From NCBI GenBank assembly GCA_902774295.1, contig CACYHP010000005.1, positions 1-64,000 on the forward strand: a stretch of 64,000 nt of DNA, written 5' to 3'. Below, one piece after another: positions 18,941-27,260 of this stretch. The DNA is from an uncultured Bacteroidia bacterium (lineage in GTDB: Bacteria; Bacteroidota; Bacteroidia; Bacteroidales; F082). The notes beneath the pieces are model-generated. The model was given only the letters and a program-made list of their open reading frames with translations. It had not been told where the DNA came from and did no database searches. The position numbers and the translations under genes were made by a program. How positions within the stretch are numbered: the first letter of the stretch is position 1; the number at the start of each line of letters is the position of its first letter.

Positions 18941-19057
18941 ATGAAAGTAAGAGCATCTATCAAGAAGAGATCAGACGATTGCAAAATAGTGCGTCGCAAA
19001 GGTAAATTGTATGTAATTAACAAAAAGAACCCTAAGGAAAAACAACGTCAGGGTTAA
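18941..19057 (+). CDS. rpmJ: 50S ribosomal protein L36 (zinc-free form)
   Basis: The gene encodes 38 residues, [20 protein letters not shown] through NPKEKQRQG. Of the four zinc ligands in classic L36 only one cysteine (C14) remains; serine, asparagine and glutamate stand at the others. This matches the zinc-independent form I know from Bacteroidetes and pairs with the zinc-free S14. Confidence 0.96.
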   Translation: MKVRASIKKRSDDCKIVRRKGKLYVINKKNPKEKQRQG

Positions 19058-19080
19058 TTAAAATAAAAAACAGATAAACT

Positions 19081-19458
19081 ATGGCTAGAATTGCTGGTGT
19101 AGATATCCCGAACAACAAACAAGGTCAAATATCTTTAACCTACATTTACGGTATCGGCCGTTCAGCTGCTAAAGCTATCCTTGCACAGGCTAACGTCCCA
19201 GCTGATAAGAAAGTCCAGGACTGGACCGATGATGAACAGAACGCAATCCGTAACATCATCGCCGACAACTACAAGACAGAAGGTGAACTCCGCAGCGAGA
19301 TCCAGATCAACATCAAACGTTTGATGGATATCGGTTGCTACAGAGGAATCCGTCACCGTCTCGGATTACCACTTCGTGGTCAGAGCACAAAGAACAACGC
19401 TCGTACACGTAAAGGTCGTAAGAAGACCGTTGCTAACAAGAAGAAAGCCACGAAGTAA
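19081..19458 (+). CDS. rpsM: 30S ribosomal protein S13
   Basis: The 125-residue protein begins [20 protein letters not shown] and has the helix-hairpin [14 protein letters not shown] and the closing [21 protein letters not shown]. It contacts the P-site tRNA and S19. The gap of 101 bases before rpsK holds ATTAGC-type repeats. Confidence 0.96.
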   Translation: MARIAGVDIPNNKQGQISLTYIYGIGRSAAKAILAQANVPADKKVQDWTDDEQNAIRNIIADNYKTEGELRSEIQINIKRLMDIGCYRGIRHRLGLPLRGQSTKNNARTRKGRKKTVANKKKATK

Positions 19459-19506
19459 GCCATTAGCTGTTAGCCATTAGCCATTAGCTAAGGGCAAATA
19501 GCCAAT
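19459..19506. repeat. GCCATTAGC-type short repeats between rpsM and rpsK
   Basis: The motif GCCATTAGC or close variants (TAGCCATTAGC, GTTAGCC, TAGCCAATAG) occurs about four times in fewer than 50 bases. The family is simple-sequence-like and lies in the only long gap of this part of the operon. No function is evident. Confidence 0.6.
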
Positions 19507-19559
19507 AGGCCGATTCGGGTTGGATCATATTTAATACCATTAAAAAATAAAGTCAAAAA

Positions 19560-19949
19560 ATGGCAAAAAACACAAAATCTGTTAAGAAACGTGTTGTGAA
19601 GATCGAAGCTACCGGTAAGGCTTTTATCAAAGCTTCTTTCAATAACATCATCATTTCATTAGCAAACAATGAAGGACAAGTCATTTCTTGGGCATCAGCC
19701 GGAAAGATGGGCTTCAAGGGTTCAAAGAAGAATACTCCTTATGCAGCTCAGATGGCAGCAGAAGAATGCTCAAAGACAGCATATGACTTGGGATTACGTA
19801 AAGTGAAAGTATTCGTTAAGGGACCAGGCGCAGGCCGTGAATCAGCTATCCGCGCTATCCACTCATCAGGCGTAGAAGTGACAGAAATCATCGACGTTAC
19901 TCCAATACCGCACAATGGTTGCCGTCCGCCAAAACGCAGAAGAGTGTAA
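19560..19949 (+). CDS. rpsK: 30S ribosomal protein S11
   Basis: The 129-residue protein contains [20 protein letters not shown], the block [17 protein letters not shown] and the typical C-terminal [16 protein letters not shown]. It forms part of the platform near the E site. Confidence 0.96.
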   Translation: MAKNTKSVKKRVVKIEATGKAFIKASFNNIIISLANNEGQVISWASAGKMGFKGSKKNTPYAAQMAAEECSKTAYDLGLRKVKVFVKGPGAGRESAIRAIHSSGVEVTEIIDVTPIPHNGCRPPKRRRV

Positions 19950-19976
19950 TTGTTTAACATTTAAAAAGTAAAAGTT

Positions 19977-20582
19977 ATGGCAAGATATACAGGTCCTAAG
20001 ACAAAGATCGCCCGTAAGTTTGGTGAACCAATCTACGGCTCAGACAAGTATTACGAAAAGAGAAATTTCCCTCCAGGACAACATGGTGCTGCAAAGAAAC
20101 GTAAGAAAGTTTCTGAATACGGTATCCAGTTGCAGGAAAAACAGAAGGCAAAATACACCTACGGTATCCTCGAGCGCCAGTTCCGCAACACATTTGAGAA
20201 GGCATCGAAGAAGAAGGGTATCACCGGTGAAATTCTTCTCCAGCTCATCGAATCACGTGTTGACAACACAGTTTACCGTCTTGGTATCGCTCCTACACGT
20301 GACGCTGCCCGCCAGCTCGTCAGCCACCGTCACATCACAGTGAACGGCAAAGTGATGAACATCCCTTCAGCAATGCTGAAACCAGGCGATATCGTAGCAG
20401 TGCGCGAGAAATCAAAGAGCTTGGAAGTTATTACAAATTCAGTGGCAGGCCATTCAAACAGCTTCCCATGGTTAGAATGGGATTCAAATACCCTCACAGG
20501 AAAGTTCATGAGCTATCCTAACCGCGAGGATATTCCTGAAACCATCAATGAACAGCTTATCGTTGAGTTGTATTCTAAATAA
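19977..20582 (+). CDS. rpsD: 30S ribosomal protein S4
   Basis: The 201-residue protein starts [20 protein letters not shown] and has the S4 RNA-binding domain [20 protein letters not shown]. No zinc-binding cysteines are present near the N-terminus. S4 is the classical repressor of the alpha operon in E. coli. Confidence 0.96.
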   Translation: MARYTGPKTKIARKFGEPIYGSDKYYEKRNFPPGQHGAAKKRKKVSEYGIQLQEKQKAKYTYGILERQFRNTFEKASKKKGITGEILLQLIESRVDNTVYRLGIAPTRDAARQLVSHRHITVNGKVMNIPSAMLKPGDIVAVREKSKSLEVITNSVAGHSNSFPWLEWDSNTLTGKFMSYPNREDIPETINEQLIVELYSK

Positions 20583-20601
20583 TCGAATATAAACTGATAT
20601 T

Positions 20602-21594
20602 ATGGCAATATTAGCATTTCAAAGACCTGATAAGGTCGTCATGGTAGAATCGACAGACAAACATGGTGTCTTCGAATTTCGCCCACTCGAACCTGGCTAC
20701 GGCATGACAATCGGTAATGCCTTGAGAAGAGTTCTCCTCTCATCGCTCGAAGGTTTCGCCATCACTTCAATCCGTATTGAAGGCGTGGAACACGAAATGG
20801 CTCCAATTCCTGGCGTCATTGAAGACCTCACCGACATCGTGCTCAAATTCAAGCAGGTTCGTTTCAAACAACAAATTCCGGGTGAGACATTCGAGAAGGT
20901 CACCGTGGTCATCGGCGGACAGGAAGAATTCGTCGCCGGCGACATCAACAAGTTCCTCTCAGTGTTCCAAGTACTGAATCCGGAACTCGTGATCTGCCAC
21001 ATGGACCCATCGGTGAAGTTGACTATCGATATGACTATCAACAAGGGTAGAGGTTATGTCAACGCAGACGAGAACAAGGTTCTCAACGCTCCAGTCAACA
21101 CCATCGCCATCGATTCAATCCATACACCTATCAGAAACGTCAGCTTTAAGGTTGATAACTACCGTGTCGAACAAAAAACCGACTACGAGAAGCTCATCCT
21201 TGACATCGAAACAGATGGCTCAATCAATCCGAAAGACGCTATGACGGAAGCTGCTAAGATCCTCATCTATCACCTCATGCTGTTCTCAGACGAACGCATC
21301 ACTCTGATGGATGAACAGAAGACAGTGTCTGAAGACTTTGACGAAGGCTCACTGCACATTCGCCAGCTCCTCAAGACCAAACTCGTCGACATGGATCTTT
21401 CAGTTCGCGCTCTGAACTGCCTCAAAGCAGCCGAAGTCGAGACAATCGGTGAACTCGTCGCCCTTAACAAAGCCGACCTGCTCAAGTTCCGTAACTTCGG
21501 TAAGAAGTCACTTACAGAGCTTGAAGAATTGGTCAGAAGCAAGGGACTCGAATTTGGAATGAATATCAGTAAATATAAATTAGATAAGGAATAA
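20602..21594 (+). CDS. rpoA: DNA-directed RNA polymerase subunit alpha
   Basis: The 330-residue protein has the dimerising N-terminal domain ([20 protein letters not shown]) and a C-terminal domain with the helix-hairpin motifs [20 protein letters not shown] and [19 protein letters not shown], which contacts activators and UP elements. It lies between rpsD and rplQ in the usual order and is full length. Confidence 0.97.
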   Translation: MAILAFQRPDKVVMVESTDKHGVFEFRPLEPGYGMTIGNALRRVLLSSLEGFAITSIRIEGVEHEMAPIPGVIEDLTDIVLKFKQVRFKQQIPGETFEKVTVVIGGQEEFVAGDINKFLSVFQVLNPELVICHMDPSVKLTIDMTINKGRGYVNADENKVLNAPVNTIAIDSIHTPIRNVSFKVDNYRVEQKTDYEKLILDIETDGSINPKDAMTEAAKILIYHLMLFSDERITLMDEQKTVSEDFDEGSLHIRQLLKTKLVDMDLSVRALNCLKAAEVETIGELVALNKADLLKFRNFGKKSLTELEELVRSKGLEFGMNISKYKLDKE

Positions 21595-21599
21595 TAGAG

Positions 21600-22091
21600 A
21601 TGAGACACAATAAGAAAATCAATCATTTAGGAAGAAAAGCTGCTCACCGTGAGTCGATGCTAGCCAACATGGCATCATCATTGATCCTTGAGAAACGCAT
21701 CATTACCACAACAGCTAAGGCAAAGGCTTTGCGCCTCTACGTCGAACCAATGATCACTCGTTCCAAAGACGACTCTACAAACTCACGCCGTGTTGTTTTC
21801 GCACAGTTGCAGAACAAATACGCAGTCACAGAGTTGTTCCGCGAAGTGAGCCAGAAAGTCGCTAACCGTCCAGGTGGTTACACACGTATCATTAAGCTCG
21901 GTCTCCGTGCAGGCGATAACGCAGATATGTGCATGATGGAACTCGTTGACTACAACGATGTCTACACCAACGGTAAGAAAGCTGCTAAAGCAACCAAGAC
22001 AACACGTCGTGGTGGCAAGAAGAAAGCAGAAGCTGCAAAGGCCGAAGAGGCTCCAGTAGCAGAAGCTCCAGCAGCAGAAAAAGCTGAATAA
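21600..22091 (+). CDS. rplQ: 50S ribosomal protein L17 with an alanine-rich tail
   Basis: The core of about 120 residues has [20 protein letters not shown] and the block [20 protein letters not shown]. The last 40 or so residues ([20 protein letters not shown]) form a low-complexity Ala/Glu/Lys extension, making 163 residues in all. It is the last gene of the operon, followed by a terminator 32 bases downstream. Confidence 0.95.
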   Translation: MRHNKKINHLGRKAAHRESMLANMASSLILEKRIITTTAKAKALRLYVEPMITRSKDDSTNSRRVVFAQLQNKYAVTELFREVSQKVANRPGGYTRIIKLGLRAGDNADMCMMELVDYNDVYTNGKKAAKATKTTRRGGKKKAEAAKAEEAPVAEAPAAEKAE

Positions 22092-22122
22092 TGTAGCTTA
22101 ATAGCTTAGTAGCTTATAGTTT

Positions 22123-22155
22123 AGAGGCGTCATGATATGGCGTCTCTATTTTTTT
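22123..22155 (+). terminator. Terminator of the ribosomal operon
   Basis: AGAGGCGTC at 22123-22131 pairs with GGCGTCTCT at 22139-22147 (two G-U pairs), followed by ATTTTTTT. Short TAGCTTA repeats lie between it and the rplQ stop. Confidence 0.75.
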
Positions 22156-22280
22156 GTCGTATACATTCTTTCCAGAAACAACTATAACCGATACTCAAGG
22201 TGCGGAGCCATTATGCCACAAACCTTATGACGTAACCATGAGCAAATGTGAAAACATTATACCTGCACATTATTTTATTC

Positions 22281-22330
22281 TCCGTGTACAATTTTTTATT
22301 TTCCGTGTAATTCGTTTTAGTCTCCGTGTA
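22281..22330 (+). promoter_or_regulatory. Three TCCGTGTA direct repeats at exact 21-bp spacing
   Basis: TCCGTGTA begins at 22281, 22302 and 22323, so each copy is on the same face of the helix two turns apart. The last copy ends 17 bases before the -33 TTG of the next promoter. This layout suits a dimeric or oligomeric activator. Response regulators with LytTR domains bind such 21-22 bp spaced direct repeats, but the base match to their consensus is weak. Confidence 0.6.
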
Positions 22331-22347
22331 TTTTGTGAAAAATTAAT

Positions 22348-22376
22348 TTGCGCATTAAAAAATTAATGTACTTTTG
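22348..22376 (+). promoter_or_regulatory. Promoter of the sorted small protein and lipoprotein pair
   Basis: TTG at 22348-22350 and TACTTTTG at 22369-22376 are separated by 18 bases, a good fit to the Bacteroidetes consensus. It is followed by a leader of about 160 bases that contains a terminator-like hairpin. Confidence 0.65.
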
Positions 22377-22381
22377 CCGCC

Positions 22382-22430
22382 GTTTTAGACGGTATTTTTT
22401 TGTCAAGTAGTCTAAAACCTACTTTTTTTT
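22382..22430 (+). promoter_or_regulatory. Possible transcription attenuator in the leader
   Basis: AAGTAG at 22405-22410 pairs with CTACTT at 22419-22424 and runs into a T-tract to 22430, a terminator-like hairpin 50 bases after the promoter. The loop and last stem base, GTCTAAAAC (22410-22418), are a perfect complement of GTTTTAGAC at 22382-22390 just upstream. The two pairings exclude one another, as in an attenuator. No ligand is suggested. Confidence 0.45.
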
Positions 22431-22543
22431 ACTTTTTAAACGTTCTTTTACGTTATTATATATCACCTTTTTTATTTATTCATTTTTACTTTTTTGTAAT
22501 TGTTTAATCGTTAAAACGATTTGCTAATTTAAATTTGATTGAA

Positions 22544-22816
22544 ATGAAAAAGTTCACAGAAAAAGCAAAAGTCTTTGTATTGGCTCAGGCAATGGCGTTA
22601 ATGATGCTGTTGCCGATGACAACCAATGCCCAAGCCAAAATTGATGGATTCTTTAATTCCTATGAAATTTATGACTTTGAGGAACGCACCTCATGGGAAT
22701 ACCTGGTGATTAATCAACAGTTCGGTAACACAGATACTCCTCTCGGAAGCGGATTGATAATTATGGCATTCGCTAGCGCAGGCTATGCAGTATTAAAAAG
22801 GAAAAAGGAGGACTGA
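22544..22816 (+). CDS. Small secreted protein with PID/PEP-CTERM-like C-terminal sorting tail
   Basis: The 90-residue product has a signal peptide (cleavage after TTNAQA), a short acidic middle with DGFFNSYEIYDFEER, and a C-terminal tail PLGSGLIIMAFASAGYAVLK followed by RKKED. That tail of a Pro-x-Gly-Ser-Gly motif, hydrophobic stretch and basic end resembles the sorting tails of Bacteroidetes. ATG 22544 is chosen over an upstream TTG because it gives a normal n-region. The next gene starts two bases after the stop. The same segment is fused to the lipoprotein partner at 59712-61622, so the two products probably act together at the cell envelope. Confidence 0.7.
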   Translation: MKKFTEKAKVFVLAQAMALMMLLPMTTNAQAKIDGFFNSYEIYDFEERTSWEYLVINQQFGNTDTPLGSGLIIMAFASAGYAVLKRKKED

Positions 22817-22818
22817 TT

Positions 22819-24375
22819 ATGAAAAAAATAAGCATTATTTTCTTCGTTTTGTCAATTCTCATGACAATGACACAATGCAAGAAAACACAGGTGATTCCTA
22901 CAGAAATCAGTGACTCGGTGTATATAAACCTTGATGTAAACGATGGCTCAAAAGCCGACGTTAATGTAACCAACGGTATTGTGACATTCGAGAGATATGA
23001 TGTTTTGTATGTTGTTAGCGAAGGAAAATATGTGGGAACGCTTAGTCATAATGGAACAAACTTCGCAGGTGAAATCAATGGCGCTGTAGTTGACAAGCCA
23101 TTGTATTTCTATTTCTTTGGAAATCAACGTGTTGATAATCTGAAACCAGGTGAGTCTGAATCATGTGTTGTGTCTATCGAAGATCAGACGAAAGATCTTC
23201 CGGTGATATCATGTGGTATATCGGAACAGGTGTATGACGGTGAAGGAAATTATTCAACATTCCTATATAATAAATGTGCATTGGTGAAATTCAACGTGAT
23301 ATCCACAATGTCTGACGAATATGTTTGTATCAATGGAATGAATAACGTCGCTACAATCGACTTCAAAACCGGTTCATTCGTATATGGTCAGGATGATGGT
23401 GGAATCATTAAGATGTCGGCTGGCTCAGGCGAAAAATGGGCTATACTCTTCCCAAATAATGAAATTATTGCGGAAGGCGCCGATGGCTCAGCATTTTCTG
23501 CAGACTACCGCTACATTGGAAAACGTCCAAGCATTAAGCAAATCAATGTTAATGATTTTATCACAGAAGCCTATACAATAACGATAGAAAAGACTAATGT
23601 TGCCGATGGTATGTACGCATTGGGCAATGAAAAGAGAGTGATTTTCGCTAAAGGTAATGTTCAATATATAGGCAGCGCTAAAAATCCATATTGGAAATTC
23701 GCTGATAATCAATATGATTTGTTTACAAACACTGCTGAACAATTAGGCGATGACCCTAGTGTCAACCGCGACCGTTTCGGATGGGGTACAGGTAATGAAC
23801 CTTATAGAATATCTACAAGTAATATTGATTACAAAAATTATTATGATTGGGGAAAGAATTTCCCATTGGTTGACGGCAAAGAATGGCATGCACCAAAATG
23901 CATTGAATGGGAATATGTGATGTATACCCGCAATGCGACAAAGCTTAACGGTGTTTACAACGCTCGTTTTGCCAGAGCGACAATCACCACTCCTGAGAAT
24001 GTGGTTGTTAATGGAGTGATATTATTCCCTGATGTTTACAACCATCCGGCAGGTGTTAAGCTTCCTGAGAAATCGAGCATTAATTACACGAATAACAACC
24101 ATGGCGCTACATATTCTGACAACGACTATACAGCAGAAGATTGGCAAAAGATGGAAGAGGCAGGTTGTGTGTTTTTGCCTGCAGGAGGTCAACGTATTGT
24201 GAAAGGCGGTGTACTTGGCTTTTATGATATTAATGAGGAAGGCCATTACTGGTCACAATGCGACCTTGGCGATCCGGAACATGCATGTAATATTTACTAT
24301 ACCGATTATCGTCCTTATATTTATGATACAAACGATAAGTATAAAGGTTTTTCGGTACGTCTGGTACACGAATAA
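22819..24375 (+). CDS. Lipoprotein with fimbrillin-like N-half and FISUMP/DUF1566-like C-half
   Basis: The 518-residue protein has a lipoprotein signal peptide ending MTMTQCKK (lipobox cysteine at about residue 20). Residues 30-180 (VLYVVSEGKYVGTL, NKCALVKFNV) are reminiscent of fimbrillin-type surface proteins. The C-terminal part has FLPAGGQR, GHYWSQC and a final GFSVRLVHE, like the Fibrobacter major paralogous/DUF1566 domain. A clear paralogue is at 59712-61622. It lies in a two-gene operon with the small sorted protein. Function is unknown; surface exposure is inferred from the lipobox. Confidence 0.7.
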   Translation: MKKISIIFFVLSILMTMTQCKKTQVIPTEISDSVYINLDVNDGSKADVNVTNGIVTFERYDVLYVVSEGKYVGTLSHNGTNFAGEINGAVVDKPLYFYFFGNQRVDNLKPGESESCVVSIEDQTKDLPVISCGISEQVYDGEGNYSTFLYNKCALVKFNVISTMSDEYVCINGMNNVATIDFKTGSFVYGQDDGGIIKMSAGSGEKWAILFPNNEIIAEGADGSAFSADYRYIGKRPSIKQINVNDFITEAYTITIEKTNVADGMYALGNEKRVIFAKGNVQYIGSAKNPYWKFADNQYDLFTNTAEQLGDDPSVNRDRFGWGTGNEPYRISTSNIDYKNYYDWGKNFPLVDGKEWHAPKCIEWEYVMYTRNATKLNGVYNARFARATITTPENVVVNGVILFPDVYNHPAGVKLPEKSSINYTNNNHGATYSDNDYTAEDWQKMEEAGCVFLPAGGQRIVKGGVLGFYDINEEGHYWSQCDLGDPEHACNIYYTDYRPYIYDTNDKYKGFSVRLVHE

Positions 24376-24385
24376 AAAAAATTAG

Positions 24386-24393
24386 TATCTTTG
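24386..24393 (+). promoter_or_regulatory. -7 box of the enolase promoter
   Basis: TATCTTTG is an excellent match to TAnnTTTG and lies 28 bases before the enolase ATG, just after the preceding stop codon. I see no intrinsic terminator between the two genes, so read-through is possible. Confidence 0.65.
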
Positions 24394-24417
24394 CAGCTTG
24401 AAATTTAAAAAGTTTGA

Positions 24418-25710
<1,293 letters not shown>

Positions 25711-25715
25711 CCACA

Positions 25716-25839
25716 CGTCATTTCGAGCGAAACGAAGTGGAGTCGAGAAATCCTTGTTTAACGTAATTATTCGATTGATCGCGTTAAATAAGGATTTCTC
25801 CATTTCGTTCCATTTCATTTCACTTCAGTCGAAATGACG
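25716..25839. repeat. Long REP-like inverted repeat between eno and the helicase
   Basis: CGTCATTTCGA (25716-25726) and TCGAAATGACG (25829-25839) are perfect inverted arms. Nested inside are GAGAAATCCTT (25745-25755) with AAGGATTTCTC (25790-25800), and TTTAACG with CGTTAAA. The whole can fold into one long hairpin in either strand's RNA and may end both convergent transcripts. Related half-units lie at 51645-51685 and 55835-55874. Confidence 0.8.
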
Positions 25840-25840
25840 A

Positions 25841-27259
25841 TTACATGAAATAATTGTCGTCGAAGTTAACGAAGTACAATTGTTTTTGAGCACGAGTCAC
25901 TGCAGTATAAAACCAGCGTAAGTCGCTGATCTGCAATGACTCGTCTTCTTTTATATAAGGCGCGTCGAGAAACACTGTAGGCCACTGTCCGCCCTGTGTC
26001 TTATGGCAGGTGAGGGCATAGCCGAACTTCACTTGTAATGCGTTGAAATAAGGATTTTGGCGCATCGCCTTGTATCTGTCGCGTTTGTTCGGGATGTCCA
26101 TGTAGTCTTCCTCGACAGCGCGATATAGTTTATCCGATTCTTCCTGTGTGAGGGCAGGGGAGTCGCTGGTTAAAGTCTCGAGTAGAATCTTAACCGAAAG
26201 ATTTGGCACATCTTGATAGTCAATGAGTTGAATGTCTACATCGGCGAAGTGGAAGCCGTACATCTCTTCGGTGTTGTTGATGCGCATCAGCTCAATCATG
26301 TCGCCGTTGGCTATGAAGCTGATTTTCTGGTCTTCATCGGTCCAGAAATAGTTGTTTTTAACCACCATGAGCTTGTCGCCTGTCGCAATCTCGCCTTCTT
26401 CCTGCAGAATTCGTGCCCTAATGGCTTGGTTGAACATGTTGGCGCGTTTATTGCTTCTGCAAATTACTACAGCCTCATTGGTGTTTTTGCCGTTGAAACT
26501 CTGCCATAACAATTCCTCAAACTCTTGAGGTTCAATGCGATGTACATCGGAGAAGCCATTAACATTAAACAAGGGCATTAATGGCGTTAAAGGCGTTAAC
26601 GCCATTAATGCCTTTCTCAGTTCTGTTGCATTCCACAGAATCCCCGATTCCTCTTCCTGTCGCATCACCTCGGTGAGTTCATACGCTGCCACGGTGAGCC
26701 CGAACTCATGTTTAAGCACGTTGCTATCGTTGGCTGGGCTGTTTTCCAGTCCTACAGGAGGGAGCTGAGCGTTGTCGCCAATCAAAAGAAGACGGCAGTT
26801 TTCGCCGCTGAATACATAATTTATTAAGTCGTCGAGAAGAGAACGTCCATTTGACATCTCTTCTGAAATCATAGAGCACTCGTCGACGATGAAAACGGTG
26901 TTTTTTGCTTTGTTTTCAGCTCTCGTCATCCTGAACGAGCCGTCGGCATATTGCTGGAAACGGTATATTTTCCTATGTATTGTGGAAGCTGTCTTCCCCG
27001 TGTAGCCGCTCAGTACCTTCGCGGCTCGTCCCGTCGGCGCCATCAATTGGTATCGCATCCCGATCTGCGGCAGAGTCTTCACTAAAGTCGTGACAAGCGT
27101 TGTCTTGCCAGTGCCGGCATATCCTTGTAAAAGGTAGGCTGGATTGGGTTTTTCAGATAATAAAAATGCTGCGATATGGTACAAAACAGTCCTCTGACCA
27201 TCGGTCGGCGTAAAGCCAAACGACTTCATCAATATCTGGTACAAATCCTGTCTTGTCAT
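25841..27259 (-). CDS. RecD-like ATP-dependent DNA helicase (AAA_30/UvrD_C_2 type)
   Basis: The 472-residue superfamily 1 helicase has Walker A GYAGTGKTTLV, the block APTGRAAKVLSGYTGK, Walker B VFIVDECSMISE, LLIGDNAQLPPVG and the C-terminal UvrD_C_2 signature ALTCHKTQGGQWP. The start at 27259 (MTRQDLYQILMKSFG) is used because the longer frame runs back through the upstream tamL gene. It follows tamL by one base. Part of the central region (ALMALTPLTPLMPLFN) is encoded by a 17-bp palindrome that looks inserted. Role in repair or recombination is inferred from the family. Confidence 0.85.
   Translation of the reverse strand: MTRQDLYQILMKSFGFTPTDGQRTVLYHIAAFLLSEKPNPAYLLQGYAGTGKTTLVTTLVKTLPQIGMRYQLMAPTGRAAKVLSGYTGKTASTIHRKIYRFQQYADGSFRMTRAENKAKNTVFIVDECSMISEEMSNGRSLLDDLINYVFSGENCRLLLIGDNAQLPPVGLENSPANDSNVLKHEFGLTVAAYELTEVMRQEEESGILWNATELRKALMALTPLTPLMPLFNVNGFSDVHRIEPQEFEELLWQSFNGKNTNEAVVICRSNKRANMFNQAIRARILQEEGEIATGDKLMVVKNNYFWTDEDQKISFIANGDMIELMRINNTEEMYGFHFADVDIQLIDYQDVPNLSVKILLETLTSDSPALTQEESDKLYRAVEEDYMDIPNKRDRYKAMRQNPYFNALQVKFGYALTCHKTQGGQWPTVFLDAPYIKEDESLQISDLRWFYTAVTRAQKQLYFVNFDDNYFM
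26571..26615. repeat. Perfect 17-bp palindrome inside the helicase gene
   Basis: GGCATTAATGGCGTTAA at 26574-26590 and TTAACGCCATTAATGCC at 26596-26612 are perfect complements with a five-base loop. Three flanking pairs extend the stem (one G-U). The segment is in frame and encodes a Leu/Thr/Pro/Met-rich stretch that I do not recognise from related helicases. Confidence 0.75.
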
Positions 27260-27260
27260 A

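Noticed and set aside
18941-19057. L36 without zinc ligands as a damaged gene
   Set aside because: The zinc-free form is normal for this phylum and the frame is complete.
19459-19559. Possible tRNA or small RNA in the rpsM-rpsK gap
   Set aside because: No cloverleaf or CCA-type stem is visible; the gap is explained by GCCATTAGC repeats and A-rich sequence.
22154-22366. Plus-strand open frame between rplQ and the small sorted protein
   Set aside because: It runs through the three TCCGTGTA repeats and into the promoter -33 element, and its product resembles nothing known.
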